In this document: piece by piece, positions 1-8,225 of the stretch
Position numbering within the stretch: position 1 is the first letter of the stretch
Layout of the letters: each line of letters starts with the position of its first letter
NCBI GenBank assembly: GCA_017472575.1
Contig: JAFUPX010000010.1
Span: 1 to 64,000 of the forward strand
DNA length: 64,000 bases
Direction: 5' to 3'
Source of the DNA: Clostridia bacterium
GTDB taxonomy: Bacteria > Bacillota > Clostridia > Oscillospirales > Acutalibacteraceae
Program-made: the position numbers and the translations under genes
The notes under the pieces: model-generated
What the model was told of the DNA's origin: nothing
Databases searched by the model: none
What the model saw: only the letters and a program-made list of their open reading frames with translations

Positions 1-228
1 GGTATTCCCGCGTCAAACGCAATAACAATGTTTTATAAACAGATAGTTTTACAAAGAGGTTTACCCTTTGATGTTAAACTACCCGCAAAGCAACCTGTTG
101 ATGTTTCAACTCTCACAGAGCAGGAGTTAAATGCAGAATTAGAGAAAGGCTACGCAGATATTGCAAACGGCAGAGTTAGAGCCGCCGAGGATGTTTTTAC
201 AGATTTGCGTAAGAATTATTCCTTATGA
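1..228 (+). CDS. RelB/DinJ-family antitoxin (5' end outside window)
   Basis: The frame is open from base 1, so the gene begins upstream; the ATG at 28 is internal. The visible 75 residues contain the stretch NAITMFYKQIVLQRGLPFDV, typical of the RelB/DinJ antitoxin core. Antitoxins of this family have an N-terminal ribbon-helix-helix DNA-binding half (missing here) and a C-terminal half that wraps the toxin; the pair usually autorepresses its promoter. The stop overlaps the start of the next gene by 4 bases (ATGA), which supports translational coupling with the toxin. Family assignment is strong. The exact subtype and the real start cannot be seen. Confidence 0.85.
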   Translation, partial: GIPASNAITMFYKQIVLQRGLPFDVKLPAKQPVDVSTLTEQELNAELEKGYADIANGRVRAAEDVFTDLRKNYSL

Positions 229-542
229 TATATTCTGTGAAAATTTCAGCACAGGCTGAGGAAGATTTAAAAGGAATATTTGAATATATTGCTTTCAATT
301 TAATGTCCTTGCAAAACGCTAACTCACAGCTTGGCAGATTAGAAAGCAATATATTAAAACTAAAGGAAATGCCTGAGCGTTTCAGACTTTACGAAAAAGA
401 ACCTTGGCTATCCCGAGGACTTAGGGTAATGCCTGTAGATAACTATTTGGTGTTTTATATCCCCAATAAAGAAACACAAACTGTAACGGTCATCCGTGTT
501 ATGTACGGAGGCAGAGATGTTGAAATACAATTAAATCAATAA
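225..542 (+). CDS. RelE/ParE-family toxin
   Basis: A 105-residue protein with the RelE/ParE fold pattern: an N-terminal strand (MIYSVKIS), a helix with AEEDLKGIFEYIA, a middle section with LKEMPERFRLY, and C-terminal strands ending in VIRVMYGGRDVE. Members either cleave mRNA on the ribosome (RelE, YafQ) or poison gyrase (ParE). The shape with LRVMPVDNYLVFYIP and the conserved arginine near the C-terminus fits the group often annotated RelE/StbE or ParE. It starts inside the antitoxin stop codon. A 14-bp hairpin follows directly. Which target it hits cannot be decided from sequence alone. Confidence 0.85.
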   Translation: MIYSVKISAQAEEDLKGIFEYIAFNLMSLQNANSQLGRLESNILKLKEMPERFRLYEKEPWLSRGLRVMPVDNYLVFYIPNKETQTVTVIRVMYGGRDVEIQLNQ

Positions 543-548
543 TTTAAA

Positions 549-582
549 ATCCGTTTATGCGATTAAATTCGTATAGGCGGAT
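549..582 (+). terminator. Hairpin after the toxin-antitoxin pair
   Basis: ATCCGTTTATGCGA pairs with TCGTATAGGCGGAT (14 bp including three G-U pairs) around a 6-base loop. It lies seven bases after the toxin stop. The T-rich tail is weak (TAGTTCGTTTTA), so it may terminate or stabilise the transcript. Confidence 0.5.
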
Positions 583-643
583 TAGTTCGTTTTACGCGGT
601 GATGATTTGAAAATCGGTTATATCCGTAACAGCATCACAGAAC

Positions 644-680
644 AGAACACCGCAAGGAATGCTTCCTTGCGGTGTTCTTT
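644..680. terminator. Strong hairpin between the toxin-antitoxin pair and tRNA-Arg
   Basis: AGAACACCGCAAGGA pairs perfectly with TCCTTGCGGTGTTCT (at least 15 bp, plus a closing A-T in the loop). It sits one base beyond the CCA end of the minus-strand tRNA and ends in TTT on the plus strand, so it probably works as a bidirectional terminator. Confidence 0.7.
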
Positions 681-754
681 GGCACCCCGAACCGGAATCG
701 AACCGATATCTAAGTCTTAGGAGGACCTTGTTCTATCCGTTGAACTATCGGGGC
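680..754 (-). tRNA. tRNA-Arg (anticodon CCT)
   Basis: On the minus strand a full cloverleaf can be folded. The acceptor GCCCCGA pairs with TCGGGGT (G1-U72 wobble), the D stem is GTTC/GAAC, the anticodon stem is AGGTC/GACTT with loop CTCCTAA, and the T arm is ATCGG-TTCGATT-CCGGT. The discriminator base is G and the CCA end is encoded (680-682 on the plus strand). The loop gives anticodon CCU, which reads the arginine codon AGG. It lies opposite to its neighbours, with a strong hairpin right after its 3' end. Confidence 0.93.
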
Positions 755-850
755 GTATTTGGCTTTATCTATAATAACAATTTTAATTAAAACAGTCAAG
801 CGTAAATTTGGGCAATACCCTTATTTTGTATTTTAAGAGCGTTTTATCTA

Positions 851-879
851 TTGACTTTTGACAAAAATTTGTTTACTAT
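851..879 (+). promoter_or_regulatory. Candidate sigma-A promoter for glyS
   Basis: TTGACT (851-856) is followed after 17 bases by TACTAT (874-879). An overlapping alternative is TTGACA (858-863) with TATATT 15 bases on. No T-box hallmark was seen between here and the glyS start. Confidence 0.5.
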
Positions 880-916
880 ATTATTTGTAGAAATCTGGCT
901 TTACGGAGGAAATATA

Positions 917-2308
917 ATGGATAACTCTAAAAAAACTATGGATACGATAGTTGCTCTTGCTAAGGGACGCGGATTTGTATATCCGGGCAGCGAAATTTAC
1001 GGCGGCCTTGCAAATTCGTGGGATTACGGCCCTTTGGGAGTTGAGCTTAAAAACAATATAAAAAGAGCCTGGTGGAAAAAGTTTGTTCAGGAGTCTCCTT
1101 ATAATGTAGGACTTGACAGTGCAATCCTGATGAACCCCGAAACCTGGGTGGCTTCGGGTCATTTGGGCGGCTTTTCTGACCCTCTTATGGACTGCCGAAG
1201 CTGTAAAACAAGACACAGAGCCGATAAGCTTATTGAAGATTATGTTGCCGAAAACGGGCTTGACGATAATCCGGCTTCAATGAGCGATGAGGAAATGATG
1301 AACTACATAAAGGAAAAGGAAATTGCCTGTCCTCACTGCGGCAGCAAGGACTTTACCGATATAAGAAAGTTTAACCTTATGTTCAAAACCTTTCAGGGTG
1401 TAACAGAGGACAGCACATCTACTTTGTATCTTCGTCCCGAAACCGCTCAGGGTATATTTGTAAACTTTAAGAATATCCAGAGAACAACCCGTAAAAAGGT
1501 ACCTTTCGGCGTTGCGCAGATAGGTAAATCCTTTAGAAATGAGATTACACCAGGAAACTTTATTTTCAGAATCCGTGAATTCGAGCAGATGGAGCTTGAA
1601 TTTTTCTGCAAGCCGGGAACTGACCTTGAATGGTTTGAATACTGGCGCGCTTATTGCCGCAAGTGGTTGCTTGATTTAGGAGTAAAAGAGGAGAATTTAA
1701 GACTTCGTGACCATTCTCCCGAGGAGCTTTGCTTCTATTCAAAGGCAACTACCGACTTTGAATATCTCTTCCCATTCGGTTGGGGCGAGCTTTGGGGCGT
1801 TGCGGACAGAACCGATTACGATTTAACACAGCATTCTGAGCATTCGGGCTAGGCTATGGAGTATTTCGACCCCGAAACAAACGAGAAGTATATTCCTTAT
1901 GTAATTGAGCCGTCGCTCGGAGCGGACCGTGTTACTCTTGCACTCCTTTGTGATGCTTATGATGAGGAAACCGACGAAAAGGGCGATACAAGAGTTGTTT
2001 TAAGACTTCATCCTGCTATTGCTCCCTTTAAAGCCGCTGTTCTTCCGCTTTCTAAGAAGCTTTCCGAAAAAGCAGGGGAGGTTTATGCGCTTCTTGCAAA
2101 ATATTTTTCTGTTGACTTTGACGAGGCAGGCTCTATAGGAAAGAGATACCGCCGTCAGGACGAGATAGGAACACCTGTCTGCATAACCTATGACTTTGAT
2201 TCTCTTGAGGATAATTGCGTAACTGTTCGTGACCGTGATACAATGCAGCAGCAGCGTATCTCCATAGATGATTTAAAGAGCTTTATTGAAAAAACAATAG
2301 AATTTTAA
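917..2308 (+). CDS. glyS: Glycine--tRNA ligase, interrupted by an in-frame TAG
   Basis: One frame runs from ATG 917 (GGAGG at 905) to 2308 and encodes a normal-length (about 463 residue) homodimeric GlyRS, but codon 312 is TAG (1850-1852). Before it are the N-terminal class II core with [14 protein letters not shown], two zinc-type pairs (CRSC near 93, CPHC near 137) and motif 2 (SFRNEITPG near 207). After it are motif 3 ([14 protein letters not shown] near 331) and the C-terminal anticodon-binding domain. The residues around the stop, [18 protein letters not shown], fit family sequence with exactly one residue replaced, so this looks like a single base change (from CAG, AAG or GAG) and not a frameshift. 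GlyRS charges tRNA-Gly and is essential, so a suppressed stop, a second glyS elsewhere or a sequence error must be considered. Restart at ATG 1856 could only give the C-terminal third. Confidence 0.9.
1850..1852 (+). other. In-frame amber codon inside glyS
   Basis: TAG lies in the same frame as the GlyRS coding region upstream and downstream. TAG also closes many normal genes here (uppS, ispG, adk, rplB, rnhB), so general reassignment of TAG is not supported by this window. Confidence 0.95.
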
Positions 2309-2346
2309 TTGATGCCGTGTAATATAGATAATGAGGGGTATAGTTT

Positions 2347-4101
2347 ATGACATCAACTCAAATTTTACTTATGTTAGCCGGACTTTTCGGAGGTCTTGCA
2401 TTTTTCCTTTACGGAATGTCCATAATGTCTTCCGGTCTTGAAAGAACTGCCGGAGGCGGTCTTGAAAGAACCCTTAAAAAGGTTACGGAAAGACCCGTTA
2501 TAAGCTTTTTTCTGGGAGCAGGAGTTACTATAGCGATACAGTCCTCTTCTGCTATGACTGTTATGCTGGTAGGTCTTGTTAACTCAGGGATAGTGAACTT
2601 TTCAAACACCTTCGGTATAATAATGGGCTCTAATGTGGGTACTACGCTTACCGCTTGGCTTTTGAGTCTTGCGGGAATAAGCGGTGATAATTTCTTTATT
2701 ACACTGCTTAAGCCTATGACATTTTCTCCCATTCTCGCCTTTGTGGGCATAATCATGAGGATGATTGCTAAAAAGGAAAGCAAGAAAAATGTCGGCGCCA
2801 TACTTTTAGGCTTTGCCATATTGATGACGGGTATGGATATGATGAGCGAATCTATGAGCTCCATTCAGGAAATGGAGAGCTTTTCAAGCTTGCTCACCGC
2901 CTTTGCAAGCCCGATTGTAGCGCTTCTGATATCTACCCTATTTACAAGTGTTATTCAGTCGTCTGCGGCTACAATAGGTATAGTGCAGGCACTTGCGCTT
3001 ACCGGTTCAATAACCTATCAGATGGCAATACCGCTGGTTTTGGGTGCCAATATAGGAACCTGTATAACAGCACTGCTTTCAAGCTTTGGTACGAACAAGA
3101 GCGCAAAGCGCGTTGTGGCTATGCATATCTATGTTAATACTATCGGTTCTATAGTGTGCCTTATAGGTCTTTATATAGTTGGATTTGTGGCTCCTAATGT
3201 TGTTACTGCTCAGGTTTCAATGCTCGGTGTTGCGGTTATACATACACTGTTTAATCTTATTAACACAATTATGCTTATTCCCTTTAGAAAGGGTGTTATC
3301 AGGCTCTGTGAAATCACAGTGCCTGATGGCAAGGAAAAAACTCATACCGTTTTTCTGGACGAGCGTTTGTTCAATAACACACCCCTTGCTATTTCCGAAT
3401 GTCACCGTTTGGCGGTTGAAATGGCAGAAACCTCCAGAGAAGCACTTCTTACCTCTATTAAGCTGGTAAAGGATTATAACAGTGAAAAAGCGGAGTATGT
3501 AAGAGTAACCGAAAATCTTATTGATAAGTATGAGGACAAGCTCGGTACTTATCTTGTAAGAATAAGTAACAATGACTTAAGTGAGAGCGAATCTCACGCA
3601 GTTGCCCGCCTTATTCACAGCATAGGAGATTTCGAGCGCATAGGTGACCATGCCCTTAATATATGCAAGGTTTCCGAAGAGATAAATGAGAAAAAGATAA
3701 ACTTCTCATCACAGGCGCTTTCGGAAATAGATGTTATAACCTCTGCGGTTATTGAGATACTTAACCTCACGGTTGATTCGTTTGTGACGGATGATGCTGA
3801 CGGTGCTTCGCATGTTGAGCCGCTTGAACAGGTTATTGATAAGCTCAAAAGCGAGCTTAAGGCAAGGCACGTTAAGCGGTTGCAGAACGGCGAATGTACT
3901 ATTGAGCTTGGGTTTATATTTACCGACCTGCTTACCAACTACGAGCGCGTTTCCGACCATTGCTCCAATGTTGCAGTTTATACAATGCAATTAGGCAGCG
4001 ATATGCTGGATGCTCATAAGTATCTTCACAAGTTAAAGTCCTCCTCAAACGGAAGATTTATTGATGAATTTAATATGTACGATAAGAAATATTCAATATA
4101 A
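2347..4101 (+). CDS. Na+/phosphate cotransporter with PhoU-like C-terminus
   Basis: A 584-residue membrane protein of the NptA/YjbB family, which couples sodium to inorganic phosphate movement across the cytoplasmic membrane. The N-terminal half carries the inverted Na/Pi-cotransporter repeats, each with the family's QSSSA-type motif: IQSSSAMTVMLVG near residue 63 and IQSSAATIGIVQA near 204, with GANIGT and GSNVGT motifs. After about residue 340 come two PhoU-like helical segments (HSIGDFERIGDHALNI near 420 and TNYERVSDHCSNVAVY near 527). It has its own terminator and no operon partner. Regulation is not visible. Whether it imports or exports phosphate cannot be told. Confidence 0.9.
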   Translation: MTSTQILLMLAGLFGGLAFFLYGMSIMSSGLERTAGGGLERTLKKVTERPVISFFLGAGVTIAIQSSSAMTVMLVGLVNSGIVNFSNTFGIIMGSNVGTTLTAWLLSLAGISGDNFFITLLKPMTFSPILAFVGIIMRMIAKKESKKNVGAILLGFAILMTGMDMMSESMSSIQEMESFSSLLTAFASPIVALLISTLFTSVIQSSAATIGIVQALALTGSITYQMAIPLVLGANIGTCITALLSSFGTNKSAKRVVAMHIYVNTIGSIVCLIGLYIVGFVAPNVVTAQVSMLGVAVIHTLFNLINTIMLIPFRKGVIRLCEITVPDGKEKTHTVFLDERLFNNTPLAISECHRLAVEMAETSREALLTSIKLVKDYNSEKAEYVRVTENLIDKYEDKLGTYLVRISNNDLSESESHAVARLIHSIGDFERIGDHALNICKVSEEINEKKINFSSQALSEIDVITSAVIEILNLTVDSFVTDDADGASHVEPLEQVIDKLKSELKARHVKRLQNGECTIELGFIFTDLLTNYERVSDHCSNVAVYTMQLGSDMLDAHKYLHKLKSSSNGRFIDEFNMYDKKYSI

Positions 4102-4110
4102 AAAATTATC

Positions 4111-4142
4111 AAAGGCATTTCCTAAAAGAAATGCCTTTTTTT
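4111..4142 (+). terminator. Rho-independent terminator
   Basis: AAAGGCATTTC pairs with GAAATGCCTTT around a 6-base loop and is followed by a run of T. It ends the phosphate-transporter transcript just before the pyrH promoter. Confidence 0.9.
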
Positions 4143-4144
4143 AA

Positions 4145-4173
4145 TTGACTTTAATTGTGCTATATTGTAAAAT
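4145..4173 (+). promoter_or_regulatory. Sigma-A promoter of the pyrH-polC operon
   Basis: TTGACT (4145-4150), 17-base spacer, TAAAAT (4168-4173). It lies directly after the terminator and about 35 bases before the pyrH start codon. Confidence 0.8.
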
Positions 4174-4208
4174 ATATATAGTAAACTAATGTGTGGAGTG
4201 TTGCAAAA

Positions 4209-4913
4209 ATGAAACCGGTATATAAAAGGGTTTTGCTTAAATTAAGCGGTGAGGTTTTAGCCGGAGAAAAGGGAACCGGAATAGATTTTGAAAAGGTAAT
4301 GGATGTTTGCAAAAGAATAAAAGAATCTGTTGATTTGGGAGTTCAGGTAGCAGTTGTTGTAGGCGGCGGAAACTTCTGGAGAGGCCGCTCCAGCGGAAAT
4401 ATGGACAGAACCAGAGCTGACCACATGGGAATGCTTGCAACCTCTATTAATGCTCTCGCTTTAGCAGATGCTTTAGAGCAGCTCGGAGTAACAGCCCGAG
4501 TTCAAACAGCTATTGAAATGCGCCAGATAGCCGAGACTTATATCAGAAATAAGGCGGTAAGACATCTTGAAAAGGGCAGAGTAGTTATCTTCGGCTGCGG
4601 AACGGGAAATCCGTTCTTCTCAACCGACACAGCCGCCGCTTTGCGAGCCGCTGAAATAGGCGCAGATGTTATCTTTAAGGCAACTAATGTTGACGGTGTT
4701 TATGATAGTGACCCCAACAAAAACCCGAACGCTAAGAAATTTGACACACTTTCTCACATTGATGTGCTCACCTTGGGACTCAATGTTATGGACAGCACAG
4801 CCGCTTCACTTTGCAAGGATAACGGCATAAAGATATTGGTGTTTAATCTTAATGACCCTGATAATATCGTCCGCGCTATGCTGGGTGAGCATAACGGCAC
4901 ATTAGTACAGTAA
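4209..4913 (+). CDS. pyrH: UMP kinase
   Basis: Phosphorylates UMP to UDP with ATP in pyrimidine nucleotide synthesis; hexameric and cytosolic, in the amino-acid-kinase fold. Visible motifs are [11 protein letters not shown] at the N-terminus, [11 protein letters not shown] near 48, the nucleotide-binding [19 protein letters not shown] region cut near 130, and [12 protein letters not shown] near 160. An upstream GTG at 4191 is in frame, but ATG 4209 has GGAG ten bases ahead and yields the usual 234 residues. First gene of an operon that goes on with frr and uppS, a standard bacterial order, though rpsB and tsf, which often precede it, lie elsewhere (49-51 kb). Confidence 0.97.
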   Translation: MKPVYKRVLLKLSGEVLAGEKGTGIDFEKVMDVCKRIKESVDLGVQVAVVVGGGNFWRGRSSGNMDRTRADHMGMLATSINALALADALEQLGVTARVQTAIEMRQIAETYIRNKAVRHLEKGRVVIFGCGTGNPFFSTDTAAALRAAEIGADVIFKATNVDGVYDSDPNKNPNAKKFDTLSHIDVLTLGLNVMDSTAASLCKDNGIKILVFNLNDPDNIVRAMLGEHNGTLVQ

Positions 4914-4943
4914 AAAATATATTTACCGAAAGGCAGATGTTTT

Positions 4944-5498
4944 ATGAAAGAATTACTCAAAGCTACCGAAGAAAAAATGGAAAAGAGCGTAAGCGTTCTT
5001 GAAAGAGATTATAAGGCTATAAGAGCAGGCAGAGCAAACGCCTCTGTTCTTGATAAGATATCGGTTGATTACTACGGCTGTCCCACCCCTATACAGCAGA
5101 TGGCGGCAGTATCTGTTCCTGAGCCGAGAAGTCTTGTTATTCAGCCTTGGGATGCTTCAACTCTTAAGGATATCGAAAAGGCTATTTTAACCTCTGATAT
5201 CGGAATTAATCCTCAGAACGACGGCAGAGTTATCCGCCTTTCCTTCCCGCCTCTTACAGAGGAGCGCAGAAAGGAAATCGTTAAGGATGTTCGCAAAATG
5301 GCTGAGGATAATAAGGTTGCCATAAGAAACATCCGCCGTGACGCGATGGATAAATTAAAGGCTTTAAAGAAAAATAACCAGATAACTGAGGACGATGAGG
5401 CAAACGGTGAGAAGAAAATTCAGACCCTTACCGATAAATACTGCAAAGAGGTTGATGAAATAGCCAACCTAAAGGAAAAAGAAATTCTCGAAATATAA
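4944..5498 (+). CDS. frr: Ribosome recycling factor
   Basis: The 184-residue protein splits post-termination 70S ribosomes together with EF-G. The sequence is full length and typical: an N-terminal helix with MEKSVSVLERDYKAIRAGRA, the hinge to the small domain around VDYYGCPTPIQQMA, and C-terminal helices with RRDAMDKLKALKKN and the ending KEVDEIANLKEKEILEI. It follows pyrH by 30 bases and is presumably co-transcribed. A weak hairpin lies between it and uppS. Confidence 0.98.
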   Translation: MKELLKATEEKMEKSVSVLERDYKAIRAGRANASVLDKISVDYYGCPTPIQQMAAVSVPEPRSLVIQPWDASTLKDIEKAILTSDIGINPQNDGRVIRLSFPPLTEERRKEIVKDVRKMAEDNKVAIRNIRRDAMDKLKALKKNNQITEDDEANGEKKIQTLTDKYCKEVDEIANLKEKEILEI

Positions 5499-5505
5499 TT
5501 ACAGC

Positions 5506-5536
5506 GGCGCACTTTTTTATGGGTGCGCCCATTTTT
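5506..5536 (+). terminator. Weak intra-operon hairpin between frr and uppS
   Basis: GGCGCAC pairs with GTGCGCC across a 10-base loop and is followed by CATTTTTAG. It resembles a leaky terminator or attenuator, since no promoter is visible between it and uppS. Confidence 0.45.
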
Positions 5537-5552
5537 AGCAAGGGGAAATACA

Positions 5553-6266
5553 ATGCCTTTATTCAGAAAAAAAGAAAAAGAAAGAGTGTTGCCTCGCCAT
5601 ATTGCCATTATTATGGATGGGAACGGCAGATGGGCAAAAAAGCGTTCCTTGCCACGCTCGGCGGGTCACGCGGCAGGCTCTAAAAATTTTAAGGATATTG
5701 CAAGATACTGCAATAAGATAGGTCTTGAATATTTAACCGTTTATGCTTTCTCAACCGAAAACTGGAAAAGACCTCAGGAAGAGGTTAATAATATAATGAA
5801 CATCTTAAGAGATTATCTTAAAGATGCAAAAAATTTTAAGGATGAAAATATCAAGGTTAAGTTTATAGGCAACCTTGAGCCGTTGGACGAGGATATTAAG
5901 GAGCTTATTGCCGATGCTGAAAGTGAGTCCGAAAACGCAACAGGGCTTCACCTTAATATCGCTCTTAACTATGGCGGCAGAGATGAAATAACAAATGCGG
6001 TAAAGCGCATAATAAAAGAGGGCTTAAGCGCGGAGGATATAACCGAGGAAACCATCTCCGAGCGGCTTTATACCGCCGGTCAGCCCGACCCTGACTATAT
6101 TATAAGACCCAGCGGAGAATACCGTCTTTCAAATTATCTTATTTGGCAGGCGGCTTATGCCGAGTATTGGTTTTCGGATGTTCTCTGGCCTGATTTTAAG
6201 CCTGCTCACCTTGAAAAGGCTTTGGACGAATATAACCGCCGTAACAGACGCTTTGGCGGAATATAG
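5553..6266 (+). CDS. uppS: Undecaprenyl diphosphate synthase (cis-prenyltransferase)
   Basis: Condenses eight isopentenyl diphosphates onto farnesyl diphosphate to make the C55 lipid carrier for peptidoglycan and other wall polymers. The signature HIAIIMDGNGRWAKKR lies near residue 17, with SAGHAAGSKN, YAFSTENWKRP, LNIALNYGGRDEI and the C-terminal RPSGEYRLSNYLIWQAAYAE. ATG 5553 is preferred over an in-frame start 30 bases upstream because AGGGG stands 7 bases before it; this gives 237 residues. The operon places it with cdsA, dxr and ispG, which feed lipid and isoprenoid supply. It ends with TAG. Confidence 0.97.
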   Translation: MPLFRKKEKERVLPRHIAIIMDGNGRWAKKRSLPRSAGHAAGSKNFKDIARYCNKIGLEYLTVYAFSTENWKRPQEEVNNIMNILRDYLKDAKNFKDENIKVKFIGNLEPLDEDIKELIADAESESENATGLHLNIALNYGGRDEITNAVKRIIKEGLSAEDITEETISERLYTAGQPDPDYIIRPSGEYRLSNYLIWQAAYAEYWFSDVLWPDFKPAHLEKALDEYNRRNRRFGGI

Positions 6267-6277
6267 GAGGAATTTCA

Positions 6278-7081
6278 ATGAAAACGAGAATAATTTCGGG
6301 AGCGATTATGATAGCAGTTCTTGTGGCTGTTTTGGTAACTGGAGCATATTTTCCGATTGTTATAACCGCCGCTTTGGCAATTCTTTGCATTGTTGCCGAT
6401 TATGAGATACTTTATAATGCTGCCGGAATAAAAAGTAAAGCGGCAATTACCGGCGCGGCTGTTTATTCCGCTTTAGCGGTTTTTGCAATTGCAGGATATA
6501 CGGGAAAATATGTAAGCTTTACTGCTGTAACGGTGATTTACTGCGTTTATTCAGCGGTTATGGCGCTTTATAATCATAAGGATTTTTCGGTTAAGGAAAT
6601 TACCGCTTTAATAGGTATGCCTGTTATAATTTCTTATGCATTTAGCTGTCTTGAGGGTATTTTAAACCATAACAGCGGAATATACTATTTACTGTTGATG
6701 CTTAACTTTTCAAGCATTTGCGATATGGGTGCGTATTTTGTGGGTGTTACCTGCGGAAAGCATAAGCTCTGCCCCGAAATCAGCCCTAAAAAAACAGTTG
6801 AGGGTGCCATAGGTGGAATTGTTTCAAGCGTTATAGTTGCGCTTATCCTGATTTTTGCCTTTGATATGACCTCAAAGCTGGCAGTTACTCTTATTTTAAC
6901 GGTACCGTTCTGCATTTTGGGAATGGTAGGTGACCTGTTCGCTTCTGCAATAAAAAGAGGTGCCGGAATTAAGGATTACGGAAAGCTTATTCCCGGTCAC
7001 GGCGGTGTGCTTGACAGGGTGGACAGTATCCTTATGATAGCGCCTGTACTTTATCTGCTTATAGGCTACGGGGTAATTTGA
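6278..7081 (+). CDS. cdsA: Phosphatidate cytidylyltransferase (CDP-diglyceride synthase)
   Basis: Makes CDP-diacylglycerol from phosphatidic acid and CTP at the cytoplasmic membrane, the branch point for phospholipids. The 267 residues hold about eight hydrophobic segments. The C-terminus carries the family signature, SAIKRGAGIKDYGKLIPGHG followed by GVLDRVDS (residues about 223-250). AGGAGG stands 7 bases before the ATG and the gene follows uppS by 11 bases. The order uppS-cdsA-dxr-rseP is widespread among Bacillota. Confidence 0.96.
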   Translation: MKTRIISGAIMIAVLVAVLVTGAYFPIVITAALAILCIVADYEILYNAAGIKSKAAITGAAVYSALAVFAIAGYTGKYVSFTAVTVIYCVYSAVMALYNHKDFSVKEITALIGMPVIISYAFSCLEGILNHNSGIYYLLLMLNFSSICDMGAYFVGVTCGKHKLCPEISPKKTVEGAIGGIVSSVIVALILIFAFDMTSKLAVTLILTVPFCILGMVGDLFASAIKRGAGIKDYGKLIPGHGGVLDRVDSILMIAPVLYLLIGYGVI

Positions 7082-7082
7082 T

Positions 7083-8225
7083 ATGAAAAGCATTTCTGTT
7101 TTAGGGTCTACCGGCTCTATTGGCACTCAGGCTCTTGAAGTGGCTGAAAAAGAGGGGTACCGAGTAAAGGCTTTGGCGGCAGGGAAGAATATAGGGCTTG
7201 CGGAAAATCAGGCAAGACTTTTTAAGCCTGAAATTGTAGCTATGTTTGACGAAAAAGCCGCTTCAGACTTAAAAATAAAGCTCAAAGACACCGATATAAA
7301 GGTCGTATCCGGCGAAGAGGGTGTTTGCTCTGCTGCAGCGGCTGAGTGTGATATGGTGCTTAACTCAATTGTAGGAATAGCAGGCTTAAAGCCTACTCTT
7401 ACAGCAATTGCCAAAGGTACCGATATTGCCCTTGCAAACAAGGAGACCCTTGTAACAGGCGGAGTTATAGTAAACAGGGAAGCTAAGAACAATAATGTTA
7501 AAATTATTCCTGGAGATAGCGAACATTCCGCTATTTTTCAGTCATTACAGGGAGCGCCGGAGAGAAGTCTTAAAAAAATACTCTTGACCGCCTCGGGCGG
7601 ACCTTTTTACGGCAAGAAAAAGGAAGAGCTTAAAAATGTAACAGTAAGTGAGGCGCTAAATCACCCGAATTGGTCGATGGGCTCGAAAATCACAATTGAC
7701 TCAGCTACACTTATGAACAAGGGTCTTGAAGTGATAGAGGCGGTGCATCTTTTCGGCGTCAGTGCCGATAATATAGAGGTGCTGGTTCACAGGCAGAGTA
7801 TTTTACATTCGGGTGTGGAGCTGACGGACGGCGCTGTAATCGCACAGCTCGGTACTCCCGATATGCGTTTGCCGATAGCCTATGCTTTAACCTATCCCGA
7901 AAGACCGGCAACAGCCTTTGAAAGGCTTAGTCTTTCCGATATCGGAACACTAACCTTTGAAAAGCCCGATGTTGAAACCTTTCGCTGTTTATCCCTTTGT
8001 ATTGAGGCAATAAACAAAGGCGGAATTGCTCCTGCGGCAGTTAACGGAGCCAATGAACAAGCGGTTAAGCTTTTCTTAGAGGGTAAAATAGGATTTTTAC
8101 AGATTGCCGAGCTTGTTGAGGCGGCTTTGGCGGATGCGGAAAATAAAAAGGATTTTTCAATTGAGGATATATTCCTTGCCGATAAACAGGCAAGACAGGC
8201 GGTAATTAATTCTGTTAGTAGGTGA
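7083..8225 (+). CDS. dxr: 1-deoxy-D-xylulose 5-phosphate reductoisomerase
   Basis: Second step of the MEP isoprenoid pathway: rearranges and reduces DXP to MEP with NADPH and a divalent metal. The N-terminal Rossmann motif is VLGSTGSIGTQALEV; ALANKETLVTGG near 116, PGDSEHSAIFQ near 145, LTASGGPF near 168, NHPNWSMGSKITIDSATLMN near 192, and NGANEQAV near 321 match the NADPH, metal and substrate sites. Its start lies one base after the cdsA stop. IspG of the same pathway is two genes downstream, and UppS uses the product, so the operon forms a coherent lipid-carrier supply line. Confidence 0.97.
   Translation: MKSISVLGSTGSIGTQALEVAEKEGYRVKALAAGKNIGLAENQARLFKPEIVAMFDEKAASDLKIKLKDTDIKVVSGEEGVCSAAAAECDMVLNSIVGIAGLKPTLTAIAKGTDIALANKETLVTGGVIVNREAKNNNVKIIPGDSEHSAIFQSLQGAPERSLKKILLTASGGPFYGKKKEELKNVTVSEALNHPNWSMGSKITIDSATLMNKGLEVIEAVHLFGVSADNIEVLVHRQSILHSGVELTDGAVIAQLGTPDMRLPIAYALTYPERPATAFERLSLSDIGTLTFEKPDVETFRCLSLCIEAINKGGIAPAAVNGANEQAVKLFLEGKIGFLQIAELVEAALADAENKKDFSIEDIFLADKQARQAVINSVSR

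Noticed and set aside
760..916. T-box riboswitch before glyS
   Set aside because: No T-box core (TGGNACC) and no antiterminator/terminator pair was seen; the region is AT-rich with a plain promoter.
1850..1852. General reassignment of TAG as a sense codon
   Set aside because: TAG ends uppS, ispG, adk, rplB, rpsQ, rnhB and the WYL gene at the expected family lengths, so it works as a normal stop.
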